Assembly (NCBI RefSeq): GCF_020497125.1
Contig: NC_059079.1
Location: forward strand, 47,317,114-47,381,113
DNA length: 64,000 nt
DNA from: Mauremys mutica
Taxonomy: Eukaryota; Chordata; Testudines; Geoemydidae
Direction: 5' to 3'
A program made the translations under genes and the position numbers. The notes under the pieces were generated by a model. That model ran no database searches and had not been told where the DNA came from. It saw nothing but the letters and a program-made list of their open reading frames with translations. This document shows positions 44,852 to 57,093 of the stretch, in pieces (position 1 is the first letter of the stretch; each line of letters begins with the position of its first letter).

Positions 44852-45003
44852 GGGCCAGATTTTCAAAACAGCTTAGCACCCAGTGTGCCCCCAGGAAGGC
44901 AAGCTCTTTTGATACTCTGGCCATAAATGTCACAACTGGAGCTGCTCAGTGCTTCTGAAAGTTGTCCCTTATTGTGGGTGCTGAACATTTGAAAATCTGG
45001 CCC
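44852..45003. repeat. palindromic repeat with GGGCCAGATTTTCAAA ends
   Basis: GGGCCAGATTTTCAAA (44852-44867) is perfectly reverse complementary to TTTGAAAATCTGGCCC (44988-45003). Interior words ('ctgctcagtgcttctgaaag', 'gtgggtgctgaaca') link it to the family at 47560-47660 and 53400-53500. Confidence 0.8.
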
Positions 45004-46106
45004 CAGTGCCTGAACTGTAGGGTGCTTATCTAACTGTGCAAACAAGCCTTATATTTTTGCACAATGCTGAACCCACAAACAGTGCTGGATATATTTATAT
45101 TAGCAATCATAAGAATAAAAGTAGCACCTGACATTACACTCACTAGTATATAAATTATACCACCACTCAGTCTTCATGCATAAAGTGATCACCAGCTGGG
45201 ATTGCAGAAGACATTTCTCCACAATTAGGTGCATTGTGTGAGGAGCTTGCATCTTTCTCTAAAGCATTCATTGTTGGTTATTGGTAGCGATAGGCTGTCA
45301 GACTAGAATAACTTTTAATCTGTTCTCATGCATGTGCTTCCTATGAGTTGGAGACAGAGTCCTCCAGAGATGAAGTGGGAGTCACCCAGTAATGTGTAGA
45401 CACCACACAACCTATAATACAATTTAGTAAATAGAATTTGTAATACAGTTTACATGATGTAAACAAAACTAAATTAAAATACAATATAACAAGCAGAGAA
45501 AGCTCATTTGGTAAACAAGATCCTTCAAAAGACTGCATTTGCAGTGCTTAAAAAGAGCATACCAATTTGAAGCAGATAAGTAAGGACTATTATCAAAGGG
45601 ATAATAACCATCTCATATTTATGCATGCAGCATAATGAATGGAAAAGCACAATAAGGCAGATATGTTAGATTAGCATAATTTTATTCCACTATTCAAATG
45701 TGTAAATTGGAAATGGATTTTGTTTCAATTACTGATTTTCTCCATGGGTTTTAAACATTTTATTCAAAATCCAGGCTCCGTTTTATTTTGGTTTTTGTCA
45801 TTATCTGCCATTACTATTTACCTTGACTGCCTTTAACCAATGGATGAAGTTTTTTAAACTGCTCCAAGATTCCTATAGACACTACTGACATCCCCTACAA
45901 TTTCTCTTTCTTTTATTTCTAGATGGATTTTTGCACCGAACATGTACCAAATACATATCTCTCGGTTAAATATTCAGATAGGCCTATCAGAAACACAATA
46001 TCAACACTATCTAAAGCCTTTTTCAGGATACTTTATTCTTGCTGATATTCAGTATCCTTGAATGATTTGATTATAGTGGGAAAGATAATTAAAGTGAGTT
46101 TATAAC
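45004..46106. other. no gene recognised
   Basis: AT-rich stretch with no recognised repeat. Confidence 0.4.
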
Positions 46107-46229
46107 ATTCAGAGATTCATAGAGATTAAGGCCATTTAGTCATGAGATCATCTAGTCTGACCACTTATATATCACAGGCTGTGAAATTTAACCCAGTTAC
46201 CCCTGTTTTGAACCAAATAGCTTGTGTTT

Positions 46230-46237
46230 GTCTAAAG
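46230..46237. repeat. left target site duplication of Charlie-like MITE
   Basis: GTCTAAAG precedes the MITE and recurs exactly at 46458-46465. Confidence 0.85.
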
Positions 46238-46457
46238 CTGGGTTTCTCAAACTGGGGGTTGGGACCCTTCAGGGGGTCATGAGGCTATTATGTGGGGGGT
46301 CATGAGCTGTCAGCTTCCACCTCAAACCCCACTTTGCCTCCTGCATTTATAATGGTGTTAAGTATATAAAAAAGTGTTTTTAATTTATGGGGGGGTGTCA
46401 CACTCAGAGGCTTGCTATGTGAAAGGGATCACCAGTATAAAAGTTTGAGAATCACTA
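46238..46457. mobile_element. hAT-Charlie-like MITE, 220 bp, inside CR1
   Basis: The left end is CTGGGTTTCTCAAACT; the reverse complement of the right end is TAGTGATTCTCAAACT. Both are close to the CAGTGGTTCTCAAACT terminus known for Charlie-type hAT elements. An exact 8-bp duplication, GTCTAAAG, borders it. The element has no coding capacity and interrupts a CR1, so it inserted later than that CR1. Confidence 0.85.
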
Positions 46458-46990
46458 GTCTAAAGCATAACTTCCAGAAAGGCATGCATTCATGATCTGA
46501 AGACATCAAGAGATGGAGAATCCACCACTTCACTGCGTAGTTTGTGCCAATGATTAATCACCCTCACTGTTAAAAAATTTGTGCCTAATTTCTCATTTGA
46601 ATTTGTTTAGCTTCAGAGTAATGAGCCCCTTAGTACCCAGTATTTTCTCCCCATGAAGGTACTTTTAGGTTGTAATCAACTCACCTCTCATTTTTCTTTT
46701 TTGATTTAGCTATTTTAAGTCTTTCATTGTAAGGCATTTTATCCAGCCCTGAAATCATTTTTGTGGCTCTTCTCTGTTCCGTCCCTAAATTTTCCAATAT
46801 CCCTTTTGAAACGTAGACACCTGAACTGGACATAGTTTTCCATTAATGGTCTCATCAAAGGCATATTCGGAGGTAAAGCACCTCCCTACTCATTACTCCC
46901 TTGTTTATACATTCAGGGATGGCATTAGCCCTTTTTTGCCAAAGCATTGCCCTGGGAGCTCATGTTCTGCACATCACGTTCTCCATACTG

Positions 46991-49116
46991 AGTTAGGGTT
47001 GTATGTGGAATACTACTTAGGTTTGGAAAACACAAAGGAGTTACAGTATTTCTTACAGTATTTTGGTACTTCCACTTCTAAGTTTAGCTGACAAAAATGA
47101 AAAGCGGTGATGTGTATACATTTTAAGCAAAGAAAAAAATTAAGAAAAGAAAAAAATGGTTGAAGATTTGAGTGTGTTTGTGTTTCATCTGATTGGGTTT
47201 GCCTATCTCTAGTTAAGTGATGGGATGTCACCTGACATAACCTAATGCAAGTCAAGATGAAAATCATGTGTTATCAAAGAATTCAACATCAGTGAAGAGG
47301 CAACTAAATTCCTGAGTCACATCATCAATCGCTAATTGCCTGAATTATTTTTTCAATAGTCATTTCTAAAGATGAGCCAACACCACAGTGTATGGATCCA
47401 AATTTGTCTGAAGTGAGGGGATGTTAGGATGTGGGAGTATTAGTTTAAATCCTTTACTCATTATCTCTATGTTACACATTGAATTTTGAATCCAACAGTG
47501 CATTTCTGGGTGTCTTATTTGTGGCATTTTCAAGGGCCTTGATTCTTTTTTTAAAGTGCTGAGCATCTGCCTGTGAAAATCAGGCCCCTTTAAAGGTGTC
47601 TCAAATTGAGGATTCAAAATTGGAGCACTCAGAATCGGTCATTCTGAAAATATTGGCCCTTTCTACTGGCCAAGTCTAAGAGTTGGCATTTATGCCACAA
47701 GATATACCACATAGATTTAGACAGTATGGCTGTCTGGGGAGAATGGGATATTGTGAAGCTGAAGAGAGTCAGAGGGGATTATTATACATGGGCCACTTGG
47801 ATGCAGCTCAATATGCTGTCTCGTATATCAAGATTGATTATATTTCGCTTACTTATTTAAAAGGGAATCCTCCTATTCTTGGATGATATGGAAAAAAATA
47901 TACTATAGTAGCAGCTGTCATCAGAGCAACTACTGTTATGTTTCATCGGATGGGTGAAATTATGCTCTTGGTTACACGGGAGTGATTTCACTAAAATTGA
48001 TGGAGTTCCTCGAGATTTGCAGTAGTTTAACCAAAAGCAGAACCTGGCCCCCATATCTTCACATTTGGCAGTAGCTACCTGCCTTCTGAGTATGTCTGTG
48101 TATCTCTATCAAGAGAGTCAGGCAGTCTGCCATGAGTTTGGAAAGTAGAAAATATATTTTATTGTGGTATATTAAAGCCATTCATCTATTAAATTTAGTC
48201 TATTTGTGCTTCCATCTTCAAGATTCCATTCAATCTCTCTCAAATTTCTTAGCCTGTAAAGGATTAACAAACAGGCAGTAAGTCAAAGGATTGGCTGGTG
48301 ACTCCTTTAAAGAATTAGACTTTTTCTTTATTCCTAGATTTTAAAAGTCTACTGGGATTTTTGGAAAAGCTCTGATGTTTGGCTCCCAATCCCACTTTGT
48401 TCGGCTACTTTCCAAGTGGTAACAGATGGCTGCTGTTCTCTGTCTCTCTCATCCACTGATTTTCACAGGCTAGTTGTTTTCACAAGCATTTGACATGAAG
48501 TGGTATAGTCTGACTTACTCTCAGTTCAGCAGGTCACAAATATTTTGATTAACTACATTTACATATATTATAAGTCTTGACAGAATATGAATACTGGTAC
48601 AAAATGGAGACGTGTTATTCTTGGTCACAGTGATTGGCTCTTACCATGCTAGTAGGAAACCTCACTTCTCGCTGTCTATATAGGTCCACATATGGCCCTC
48701 AATATATAGTATCTCACTGCCTCTCAGCCATCTTTCTCTTTCTTCCTTGATTGTTTATAGGTGTTTGCTCATTTATGTTTGCAAGCAGTAAAAAAAAAAA
48801 TAGAGGGAAATCTAAATGGAAGAAGTGAGTTTTGCAATGTGTTCTGAAACATGGGAGGGCTACGGCTGTTGGATGGAGTCCCTTAATCTAAATTCAGCTC
48901 CTGGAAAACAATTGTTTGCTGCATGCTGAAGCCTCTTCCTCTCTATACACTGGTAGAATGTAGCTATTCAGGGAGGTGATATCTGAGGAAGGGAAAGTGT
49001 TGTCTTAAGGTAGCTAGGACCAATCCCATAGCATAGCATAAGATCTGGTCAGGGACCTTACAGTTGAGTCTGCATTCATTAGGAGCTACCACAGAGAAAG
49101 GTGATATTTTCACTGT
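46991..49116. other. no gene recognised
   Basis: AT-rich. Positions 47560-47660 carry 'ctgagcatctgcctgtgaaa' and 'atcaggcccctttaaaggtg' words of a diffuse palindromic family (see 44852). No convincing frame. Confidence 0.45.
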
Positions 49117-49177
49117 GGGTGTGTTTACACGGTAAGCTGGGGATGTGATTTCCAGCTCGAGGAGATATACTTGTGCT

Positions 49178-49188
49178 AGCTCTCATCA
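49178..49188. repeat. left target site duplication of the LINE
   Basis: AGCTCTCATCA, 11 bp, recurs exactly at 51291-51301, after the GAA-rich tail. Confidence 0.9.
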
Positions 49189-51270
49189 CAGTTCATACTG
49201 GAGCTCTCGAAAAAGTTTCAACTTCTAAATGATTTGCGAACTGGTAATATAAACACTATTTGTGATAACGTTGAGAAGGTATATGCGGAGGCCAGCAAGA
49301 CAGTGCTTGGCTATAAGAGAAGAGAGCGGAAAGTATGGATTTCAGATCATACATACAAACTCATTGAGGAGAGGAAGATAGCAAAATTACGTATGCTGAC
49401 TGGAAGTGGTGAACAACAGAAAGCTGCGAATGAAGAATACAGGGAGAAAAACAAGGCTGTGAAGAGAAGTGTTCGAAAAGATAAAAGGGATTATATTACC
49501 AGTCTGTCAAGAGAGGCACAGTCAGCAGCCGTGCGGGGCGACACAAGAACTGTGTATAGAATCACGAGGACTTTGACAGGCGAGTTCAGCAATAGGTCAA
49601 CAGCGGTTAGAGGAAAGGATGGGAGACTATTGATAGAAGAGAAAGAACAAATTAATCGATGGGCAGAGCATTTTAGAGAGACTCTAAATAGACCAAATCC
49701 TGAAGAGGTAGTTGAAATAGAGAAAACGAGTTTTCAGATGGAGGTAGAACAAGGGCCTATCGTAGAATGAGAGATAGAAGAGGCCATTAGACAGACAAAA
49801 GAAAATAGGGCACCAGGCGAAGATAGAATAACCACAGAAATGCTAAAAGCCGACCTGAATATGACTGCCGGGATTCTAGAGGAGCTATTCAACAAGGCAT
49901 GGGAAGAAGAGAAAGTACCTGAAGCATGGAAGAAAGGTATCATTGTGAAATTACCAAAGAAGGGTGATTTGTCTTTGTGTGATAATTGGAGAGGTATAAA
50001 CCTGTTATCAGTGCTCGGGAAGGTTTTCTGCAGAGTCCTGTTACAGAGAATAAGACAAGCAGTAGAAGAGGTCCTGAGGGAAGAACAATCAGGATTTAGG
50101 AGTGGGAGAGGATGCGTTGATCAGATATTTGTATTACGTATGATAATGGAACAATCCCTTGAATGGAACTCGCCACTGTTCATTAACTACCTTGATTTTG
50201 AGAAGGCATTTGATAGCGTCCACCATCCATCTCTCTGGAATATCCTAAAAACATATGGATTCCCTCCGAAAGTTATTAACATCCTCAAAGATATGTATGC
50301 CGATAATAAGTGTTGTGTTCGCCATGAAGGACAGCGGAGCGAGTGGTTCCATGTGAGAACGGGAGTTAGACAAGGATGTGTTATTTCGCCCATCCTATTT
50401 CTTGTGGTTATAGACTGGGTGATGCGGAAAAACACCAAAGATAGGCCAAGAGGGATCGCATGGGGACCCTCTGGTCATATTGAAGATTGTGACTTTGCGG
50501 ATGACATCGCCCTGATTTCAAGCTCTCAGATGGACCTCCAAGAGAAGACTGATAGAGTAGGTAGAGCAGCAAGGTGCGTGGGACTTAATATCCACGCCGG
50601 TAAGAGCAAAACAATGAAAGTAAAAACAGCCAGCTCGACGACGACAGTAGTATGTGACGTAGAATTGGAGGAGGTGAACAATTTTAAATATCTTGGTAGT
50701 TACATATCGGCTGATGGTAATATTCAGAAGGAGATATCTACCAGAATCGGTCTTGCAGCAACTGCATTCTCTAGAATTCAGAACATTTGGAGGTCGGCCA
50801 TCTTGCAAATGAAAACCAAGGTAGAGATCTACAGGTCGAACGTCCGCTCTGTGTTGCTTTATGCGGCGGAAACATGGAGGACCAACAAGAAGATAGAAAG
50901 TCGGCTTTGGGGTTTTGAAGGAAGGTGTCTTAGGCGAATTCTTAACATACACTGGCCGCAGCATATCACCAATGTTGAAGTGAGCCAATTAATGGGCATT
51001 AACAACATAGTGGATGAAGCCAAACAACGAAGATGGAGATGGTTGGGGCATGTGTTGAGAATGGGTGCTGATAGACACCCTCATATTGCCCTATGATGGA
51101 CACCACAAGGAAGAAGGAGGAGAGGTAGACCATTGGGGACGTGGCGAAGGACCATTGAAGAGGAAATGAAAAGCATGGGAATGAAGTGGGATGAAATTTG
51201 CTGCCTCGCTCAAGAACGAAATGAATGGAGGAGAATGGTTGACGCCTTATGCTCCACTGGGAGTGAATAA
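49189..51270 (+). pseudogene. RTE-like reverse transcriptase, 693 codons, two nonsense codons
   Basis: One frame runs from the truncation point to TAA at 51268-51270, broken only by TGA at 49768-49770 (codon 194) and 51094-51096 (codon 636). Both could come from CGA by CpG decay; the second sits in 'AL-x-WTPQGRRRRGRP', where related LINEs usually have Arg. Domains in order: a charged linker (1-195); RT fingers with 'KLPKKGDLSLCDNWRGINLL'; palm motif A 'YLDFEKAFDSV' (334-344); motif B 'GVRQGCVISP' (392-401); catalytic 'FADDIAL' (436-442); thumb with 'FKYLGSYIS'; and a C-terminal segment with 'RRWRWLGHVLRMG'. All catalytic Asp codons (motif A, FADD) are intact. The apurinic endonuclease is absent. 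The family resembles RTE-clade LINEs of fish and invertebrates; clade assignment is from motif memory. Confidence 0.88.
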
Positions 51271-51290
51271 GAGGAAGAAGAAGAAGAAGA
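51271..51290 (+). repeat. GAA microsatellite tail of the LINE
   Basis: Starting directly after the TAA, 'gaggaagaagaagaagaaga' forms the 3' terminus before the target duplication. Confidence 0.85.
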
Positions 51291-51301
51291 AGCTCTCATC
51301 A
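51291..51301. repeat. right target site duplication of the LINE
   Basis: AGCTCTCATCA, identical to 49178-49188. Confidence 0.9.
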
Positions 51302-51440
51302 AGCTAGTACACTAAAAATAGATCGTAGCTGTGGCAGCACAAGCATCAGAGGAGCTAATTGCATGGATTGCGGGCATAGGGTTTCCAATGGGTAAATACT
51401 CAGGGAAGCTAGCCCCTCCTGCATCTTGTAGTGTATAGCA

Positions 51441-54400
51441 TAGTGTATGTGTAATAAAAAGGGAATAATTAATGTAAAATATTAAATAAATCCCAGAATG
51501 CTGTCCATGAATAAGATGTTAAATCTGGCTAAACTAATTGTTTATTGAAATAACTTACAGAAATATAAAATAACTAGGCAGCAAGGGAGTAATAAAACTA
51601 TTAAAGCAATAAAACTAAAAGCAGATAAAACTATGATTATTCTGATCCTACTCTTGCACATTTCCCTAGATTATCACATTACACTTCAGTCTAAATTAAT
51701 GCCTTCCAAACAGCCTCCTCCTAGGGTAGTAAGGGATAATCTCATCTGCACTATTTCCCAAGGCAGTCAACAAGATATGGTAATAAGAACAGAAATAGTA
51801 ATGTATTTACATGCTAAATAAGATTTCATGAGCCCAAGTTTTCCATTTCACAACAAGCAGTCACACAGCTTCTCTCATCGGGTTACTACTTGTGACTGGT
51901 AAGGCTTGATTTGGCACAGCTTGTACTCATGGCAACTTCTTCTTATGAAAACAAAGTCATTCTTCATTGTATATGTTTGCTTTTGCTCCATTTCATGACT
52001 TGATGTGCCATCAGATGGCATTTGCTCTGTACTGTAAGTCAAGTTATTTTATGTAACACTTAGATTTTTTTCCCCTAAAAGAAAATCGGGTCCAAATATA
52101 TTAGCAAATTGAAGAGAATGTACATTATTGCACAACATAGTCTCAGCTAGGCTCTCTCCAGCACTATTTGCTATAGATTTTCACTTGTCTAAAGATGCTC
52201 CACTCTCATTGGTTAGCTTAAAAAAAGTATGTCCACAACTAAAATAATGTATGAAAAATAAAAAGCCATGATTACACAAAAAATTCAATACAGAGGATAT
52301 TAAAAGTTCAACATGACAAAATCATCCACAAAAAACACAGCACACACTCATTTCACATTTAATCGAAAAACAATGAGTCTCAGAGTTACCTAGACAATAA
52401 TATTAAAAGGCGAGCATGTCTGAGATGTTAGCCAGGAAAAGGGACCCAGCAAACTCTGTCTTTCTATGGTGTCTGCCACTAGAGTAGGAGGAGGAAGCTA
52501 CCTGAGGCCTCCTCACCAAAATCTCTGATGTTCCTGTAGGATGAGGAGGAGTTGCCAGGAGGGAGCAATACTTCTTTATGTAGAGCTATACCATGACTTT
52601 ACCTATGTGTCTGTACAAGGGAATAATGTGAGTTAAGATATCCCCTTATATCTCTACATAGGCTACTTGGACCTTGGGTGGGTCTGAGTGCACATCAGTA
52701 AGCAGGTGCTATGTGCCCAGTTATTCCCTCCTTAGAGTGAGTGGGCTGGAGATGGAATGAGTGCAGCCTTTGTTCCACCTCATCTGCTCAAAGGCCAGAA
52801 CAGCTGAGGGATTCAGAGTGGTCATGGGCTGATATCGCCCATAGTATTTGGAATTACTTTACATCACGTTGAATATTCCTGTATGAGTTTAATTTATGGT
52901 TTCATTGTGATATTTCACCCCTTTGCCATTAAAATCTCACTCTTAATGTCACATTAGACAATTTGCTGAATTTAAAAAAGAAATATGATAATATTGTACC
53001 GAGGAATGAAAGTCTTTTCCTTTTATTAACACTGACATTTATTTTAAATCTATTACTCATCAAAAATTGCAAAATAATAACTATCTTAAAATTTAGTCTT
53101 TGATGTCTTTGTATGTTCTTTTGTAAAACTGATTTGTATTTGTTTTATTTAGTTTTTAAGGTCTCATATACAGCATGTATTCACAACATAATAATATGTT
53201 TACTTGCAGTATATTATTAAGTCACTAGATGTGCCTATGTACTGAATCAAAATTCCTGGTGGGCTGTGATTTTTGGTAAACTCAAATATATCTGACAAAA
53301 TTATTTATTCAGGGCCCAGCTCAGCAAGGCACTTAAACACTTGCTTAAGTTTACGCCCATGGTTATATAACCAACTGAATCGGGGCCTCAGCTGATATCT
53401 TAAGGGCCTGTTTTTTTCAGAAGTTCTGAGTGCACACAACTCTGGTTGAAATTAATAGGAATAGTGGGTGCTCAACACCTCTGAAAACCAAGCCCTGAAT
53501 GCACAAGCCAAGGCTGAGGTGTGTGTTTGGGAAAATACAATTTGTGGGTTTGGATAAGGTTTATGTGTGAAAGAGACATGACTAGGGACCTGATACAATC
53601 CCATTGAAGTCAATGGGAGTCTATCTTTCCATAGAGTGAAGAAAACATTAATTGAGAGCTCATTTCTGCCACTCATACTAAGTAGTACATAGCTCTGCAA
53701 ACAGTTCACTGGAAATCAGTAGGACTGGTCCTGGAGTAATACATTACAGCATGTGAGGGTCAGGTCCTGAGAATATATATTCACAATGCGTCACAAAATC
53801 AAAAATAAAATTCAACCAATATTATTTTAACAGTTCCAAGCACTAAGTGCTTGCTTCCTCTAGCTCTCTCGGAACAATGAAAATGGCTACGATTCACAAA
53901 ACACTTCTTTTGGCTGTGCACATCCCTACTGCAAAGCTCATAATTGATACCAGAGGTTGTTGTAGCAAAGTACAAAAATATATGTTGCCAAAGAAGTGGT
54001 TATTAGAGACTTTAAGGAATTGGAGCTAGTACAAATGCCTCAACAAAGTCAGCAAAACATTTACAAATGTTTCATAAATAATAAGAACCCAGTTTCTCCA
54101 AAAATGTGCTTCCTTTCTGAAATACAAGTTTTCTCAGCTTTTTAAAATTTGCTCTTCCTTATCTAATTTTTTTTTTAACATTTAGAGCTTTAGCTCTGTG
54201 GTATATTTGCCCTCTGTTGTTAAATTGGTCACGTAATAAGATATAATAATAAGAATCAGGTGGTTATGAAATAATCAATCTGAACAAAAGGGTTGAAAAT
54301 GAAGTATAGCCAGGTGTCCTTCATGCTAATGAATGTAATTACTTTACAGTGACTATTCTGTTTGGAGTTTTACACTATGGTAATGAAGTCCTAGGTGCAT

Positions 54401-54970
54401 GAAAAATATACTGATATGTGTCCTATCTGTAAAGATGTAGGCCTATGCATTATGCGTGTGTGTGCGCGCGCATGTGGTTATATAACCAACTGTGTTATAG
54501 CAGATCACCTAGAAAAAGTCTATCAGTATTTCATTATAAATCCATATGTTATGGGGTCTGATCAGCTGTTTAAATGTATTCCTGCAGGAACTTAAACACA
54601 GAGACAGATACTCAGCTATGTAAATCAACATACTTAACTTGGACAAGCTCAGGATCTGGACGACAAGGTCTTAGGCCAGGAGTACTAAATTTATTTCTAG
54701 TTGGTGATGATTTAAGATGTTTATTTCTCTCTCTACAACTCAAGCAGAGGCTTGATTAAAATAATGAAATTATCTAAATAGCAATAGATTGATAACAATA
54801 AATACATGTCACCTACATAATCCCTTTCATCTGAGTGTCCCAAGTTGTTTTACCAACATAGACCTTGATCCTGAAAAGACTAATGCATGTGTGTAACTTT
54901 ACAACTTGTGAATAGCCCCATGGACTCTAAAGTGGACTGCTCACAGGACAAAGGAAGCATGTGTCCAAGA
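51441..54970. other. no gene recognised; diffuse repeats
   Basis: AT-rich throughout. Positions 53310-53390 and 53400-53720 carry 'gctcagcaaggcacttaaac' and 'atcccattgaagtcaatggg' words of diffuse reptile repeats. A GTGTGTGTGCGCGCGC tract is at 54457-54472. No plausible gene. Confidence 0.45.
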
Positions 54971-55224
54971 GCTTGTCTCCACAGGGAAATTGACCGGAAC
55001 AGTTAATGTGGAATCCATTATTCCTCAATAGCTCCCTGTGTAGACATTTTTATTCCAGAAACAGAGTGACTCTTCCTGATTTTCTTAATCTGCTTTACAG
55101 ATTTACAGGTATGTATTTATTTTGCAAAACAGATTAAGCTAAATTAGGAAAAGACCCTTTTATTCCAAAATGAGAATTTCCACACAGGGTGCTACTCCAG
55201 TCAATTTTCTCATATAGGCAAGTC
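54971..55224. mobile_element. foldback MITE, about 254 bp
   Basis: The left arm, GCTTGTCTCCACAGGGAAAT continuing to 'ttttattccagaaacagagt', is mirrored by the right arm. Read in reverse complement, that arm gives ACTTGCCTATATGAGAAAAT, 'ccctgtgtggaaattctc' and 'tttggaataaaagggtc'. Both arms reach 'cttaatctg' at the centre (about 55090 and 55125). No gene inside. I recall the left arm as a turtle repeat terminus. Confidence 0.7.
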
Positions 55225-57093
55225 TTAAGTCTTTGTGGGATCAGGGCCTTAGGATCAGATGTTGAAATCAGATCCTTACAGCCAGATCTGTGTGCACATA
55301 TAAAGCTGCACCAACTTCATTGAGACTCCACCTGGGTGCAAGGCACTTCCTGTGAGGTTCTAATTACAGAAAAGGAGCTAATGGATCTTAACACCTCTGC
55401 AAGGTAGGTAATATAGAACAGTGACTTTCTATGTGCACAGAATGTTTTGTGTATAATTAATACAAATGGCAGAGATACTGAGGTATTAAGTTCAAAAGAA
55501 GCTTCTTTATGGGAGCAGTAATTACTTTTTCATATGGAAGAGCTGAAAAAAAAGGCACTTAAAAAAGATGAACCCTAAATATTTGATTTCAGTTTTCCTT
55601 ATGTGAAGCTACAAAATTCATTTGGGACTTGGATCTTTTAGGAACCCTTTGACCAACCATTTTGTTTAGATAGCACATACTATTTAGTATTATGAAACAT
55701 ATATGTTTGCTGTAATAAAATTCTTTTTGATATCCAGTGGAACAAATCATAGTCTATTTTCCTTTTTCCAGCTATCACAGTATTTTGAAACCACTTACAA
55801 GAATCTTGTTCCTGTTCTCCTGAGATCAAATCCTCAATGATTAGGCACAGACAGAAGGCCCTCTACTTTTGAGGACTATTCTCATTTTCTGAAAGAGAAA
55901 TCAGAGGAATGATTATATAGTACTAACACTGTATATAATACAACATTGGTGCTTGTGATTTTACTGTACATGGTTACTTATTCTGTGCATTTCATAGCTG
56001 GATGCTTTGACTAAATCAACTTGCTTTGGAATTATGTGAATATCAACTTTTAATTCATTATTATCAGCTCTACTCACCTGTTTTTATTCATATTTTAGTT
56101 TTGTGTGGGAAGTACTTTCTAAACAGATGATGTTAGTGATATCATTTTTGTAGTTTGCAATCCAATTCATAATTATAAATCTGGACTTCCTTTTACTAGA
56201 TCTTTCTCCTTTAAAAAAATAAAAAGTCATTTGGGAACTTAGGGTTTTTTTAATTGATTTTGGTGAAAGCTGTGCTGAAACATAAGTCAAATCTTCATTA
56301 TCAGAACAGTAGAAGAGAGCTGAAAGTAATTTGTGCTTATGCAATATATATGACAGATTGTTTTCCTTTCTGGAATGCTACTCTGAGATGATTTGTTCTA
56401 GTTGAGTACTATGGAATACAGAAGTTCATCCGAACTAAAGATATATTTGTGACAAAGGGTCAGATCCTGGAGACTTGCCAAACTGTACATAGCACAGCGG
56501 GTGTGCACAAAGGTGACGTAAAACTCATATTTGCACTCCCTTGCCTGTGTGTGCACAATAATCCAGCATAAATTTCAGCAACCTGATGGCTGCATGCTAA
56601 TAGCCCTAAAAAGCGTATACCACAGCTGAAGATCATTCTTTTGTTAGGATGTCTCAATCATGCCCCATGTGTAAGCAAACAGGTAGGGGAGGTGGCACAG
56701 GAGCTTCTACACTAGTTTTACACCCCAAGAGGATCCCCCAAGCAAAGAAATAAATCACTTGGTGTGAGATAAACTAGCTTTATACCTATTGTTACCTCCT
56801 TTTGACCCAAGAAGATCGCCAAAAAATGAGGTCTAGTAGGTTGTTCCAGTTAGGAGGAGAAATTGGTGATAATCAGATATTTATTTTGTTTTTGTTTATT
56901 TACAAAATAAATACAAAGTCCTATGTCTCTGAACACAGAAGGAATGAAATAGCAGAAAACAGCTTCTTGTGAACACAGCACCAAGAACACTCTTTTCAGT
57001 CTGCACCCTGATCCAAAAATCTCTCCCCATTTCTTCTTCCAGAATCAGCCACTATGCTTTCAGTTGCTCCTTCAGGCTGTCTCTCTCTGTCTC
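55225..57093. other. no gene recognised
   Basis: AT-rich. The frames at 56084-56344 and 56460-56657 are not recognisable. Confidence 0.45.

Larger units (their letters stand above)
46107..46990 (-). mobile_element. CR1 LINE, split by a hAT MITE
   Basis: On the minus strand this runs from a decayed RT C-terminus (46680-46990, 'gcattagcccttttttgcca' side) into a 3' UTR and ends at TTCATAGA near 46113. UTR phrases in plus orientation include 'gatcatctagtctgaccact', 'gatggagaatccaccacttc' and 'aatcaccctcactgttaaaa'. The copy is interrupted at 46238-46457 by a MITE and resumes after it. No open frame survives. Confidence 0.8.
49189..51290 (+). mobile_element. RTE-like non-LTR retrotransposon, 5'-truncated, 2.1 kb
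   Basis: The insertion is precisely delimited by an 11-bp duplication, AGCTCTCATCA. The frame of the encoded protein is open from its very first base, so truncation fell inside the ORF; the upstream endonuclease domain is missing. The 3' end is not poly(A) but a short GAA repeat (51270-51290) immediately after the stop codon, with almost no 3' UTR. A microsatellite tail and tiny UTR fit the RTE clade; CR1 copies in the window end quite differently. Codon conservation is good and no frameshift is apparent, so this is one of the younger insertions here. Confidence 0.88.
49117..51440. mobile_element. GTCTACAC-type MITE, broken by the RTE-like LINE
   Basis: The left piece (49117-49188) starts GGGTGTGTTTACACGG and runs to 'ttgtgctagctctcatca'. 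The right piece (51302 to about 51440) continues with 'agctagtacactaaaaatag' and 'gtagctgtggcagcac', the expected next words of the MITE family also seen at 20040-20337. The right end beyond 'gtagtgtatag' is not clear. The MITE has no gene of its own. Confidence 0.7.

Noticed and set aside
50518..50988. 156-codon minus frame
   Set aside because: Shadow of the LINE reverse transcriptase on the other strand.
49189..51290. Assignment of the LINE to CR1
   Set aside because: The RT phrases and the GAA tail differ from the CR1 copies in this window, which end in 'ttcttatg' or 'tctatga' type sequences.
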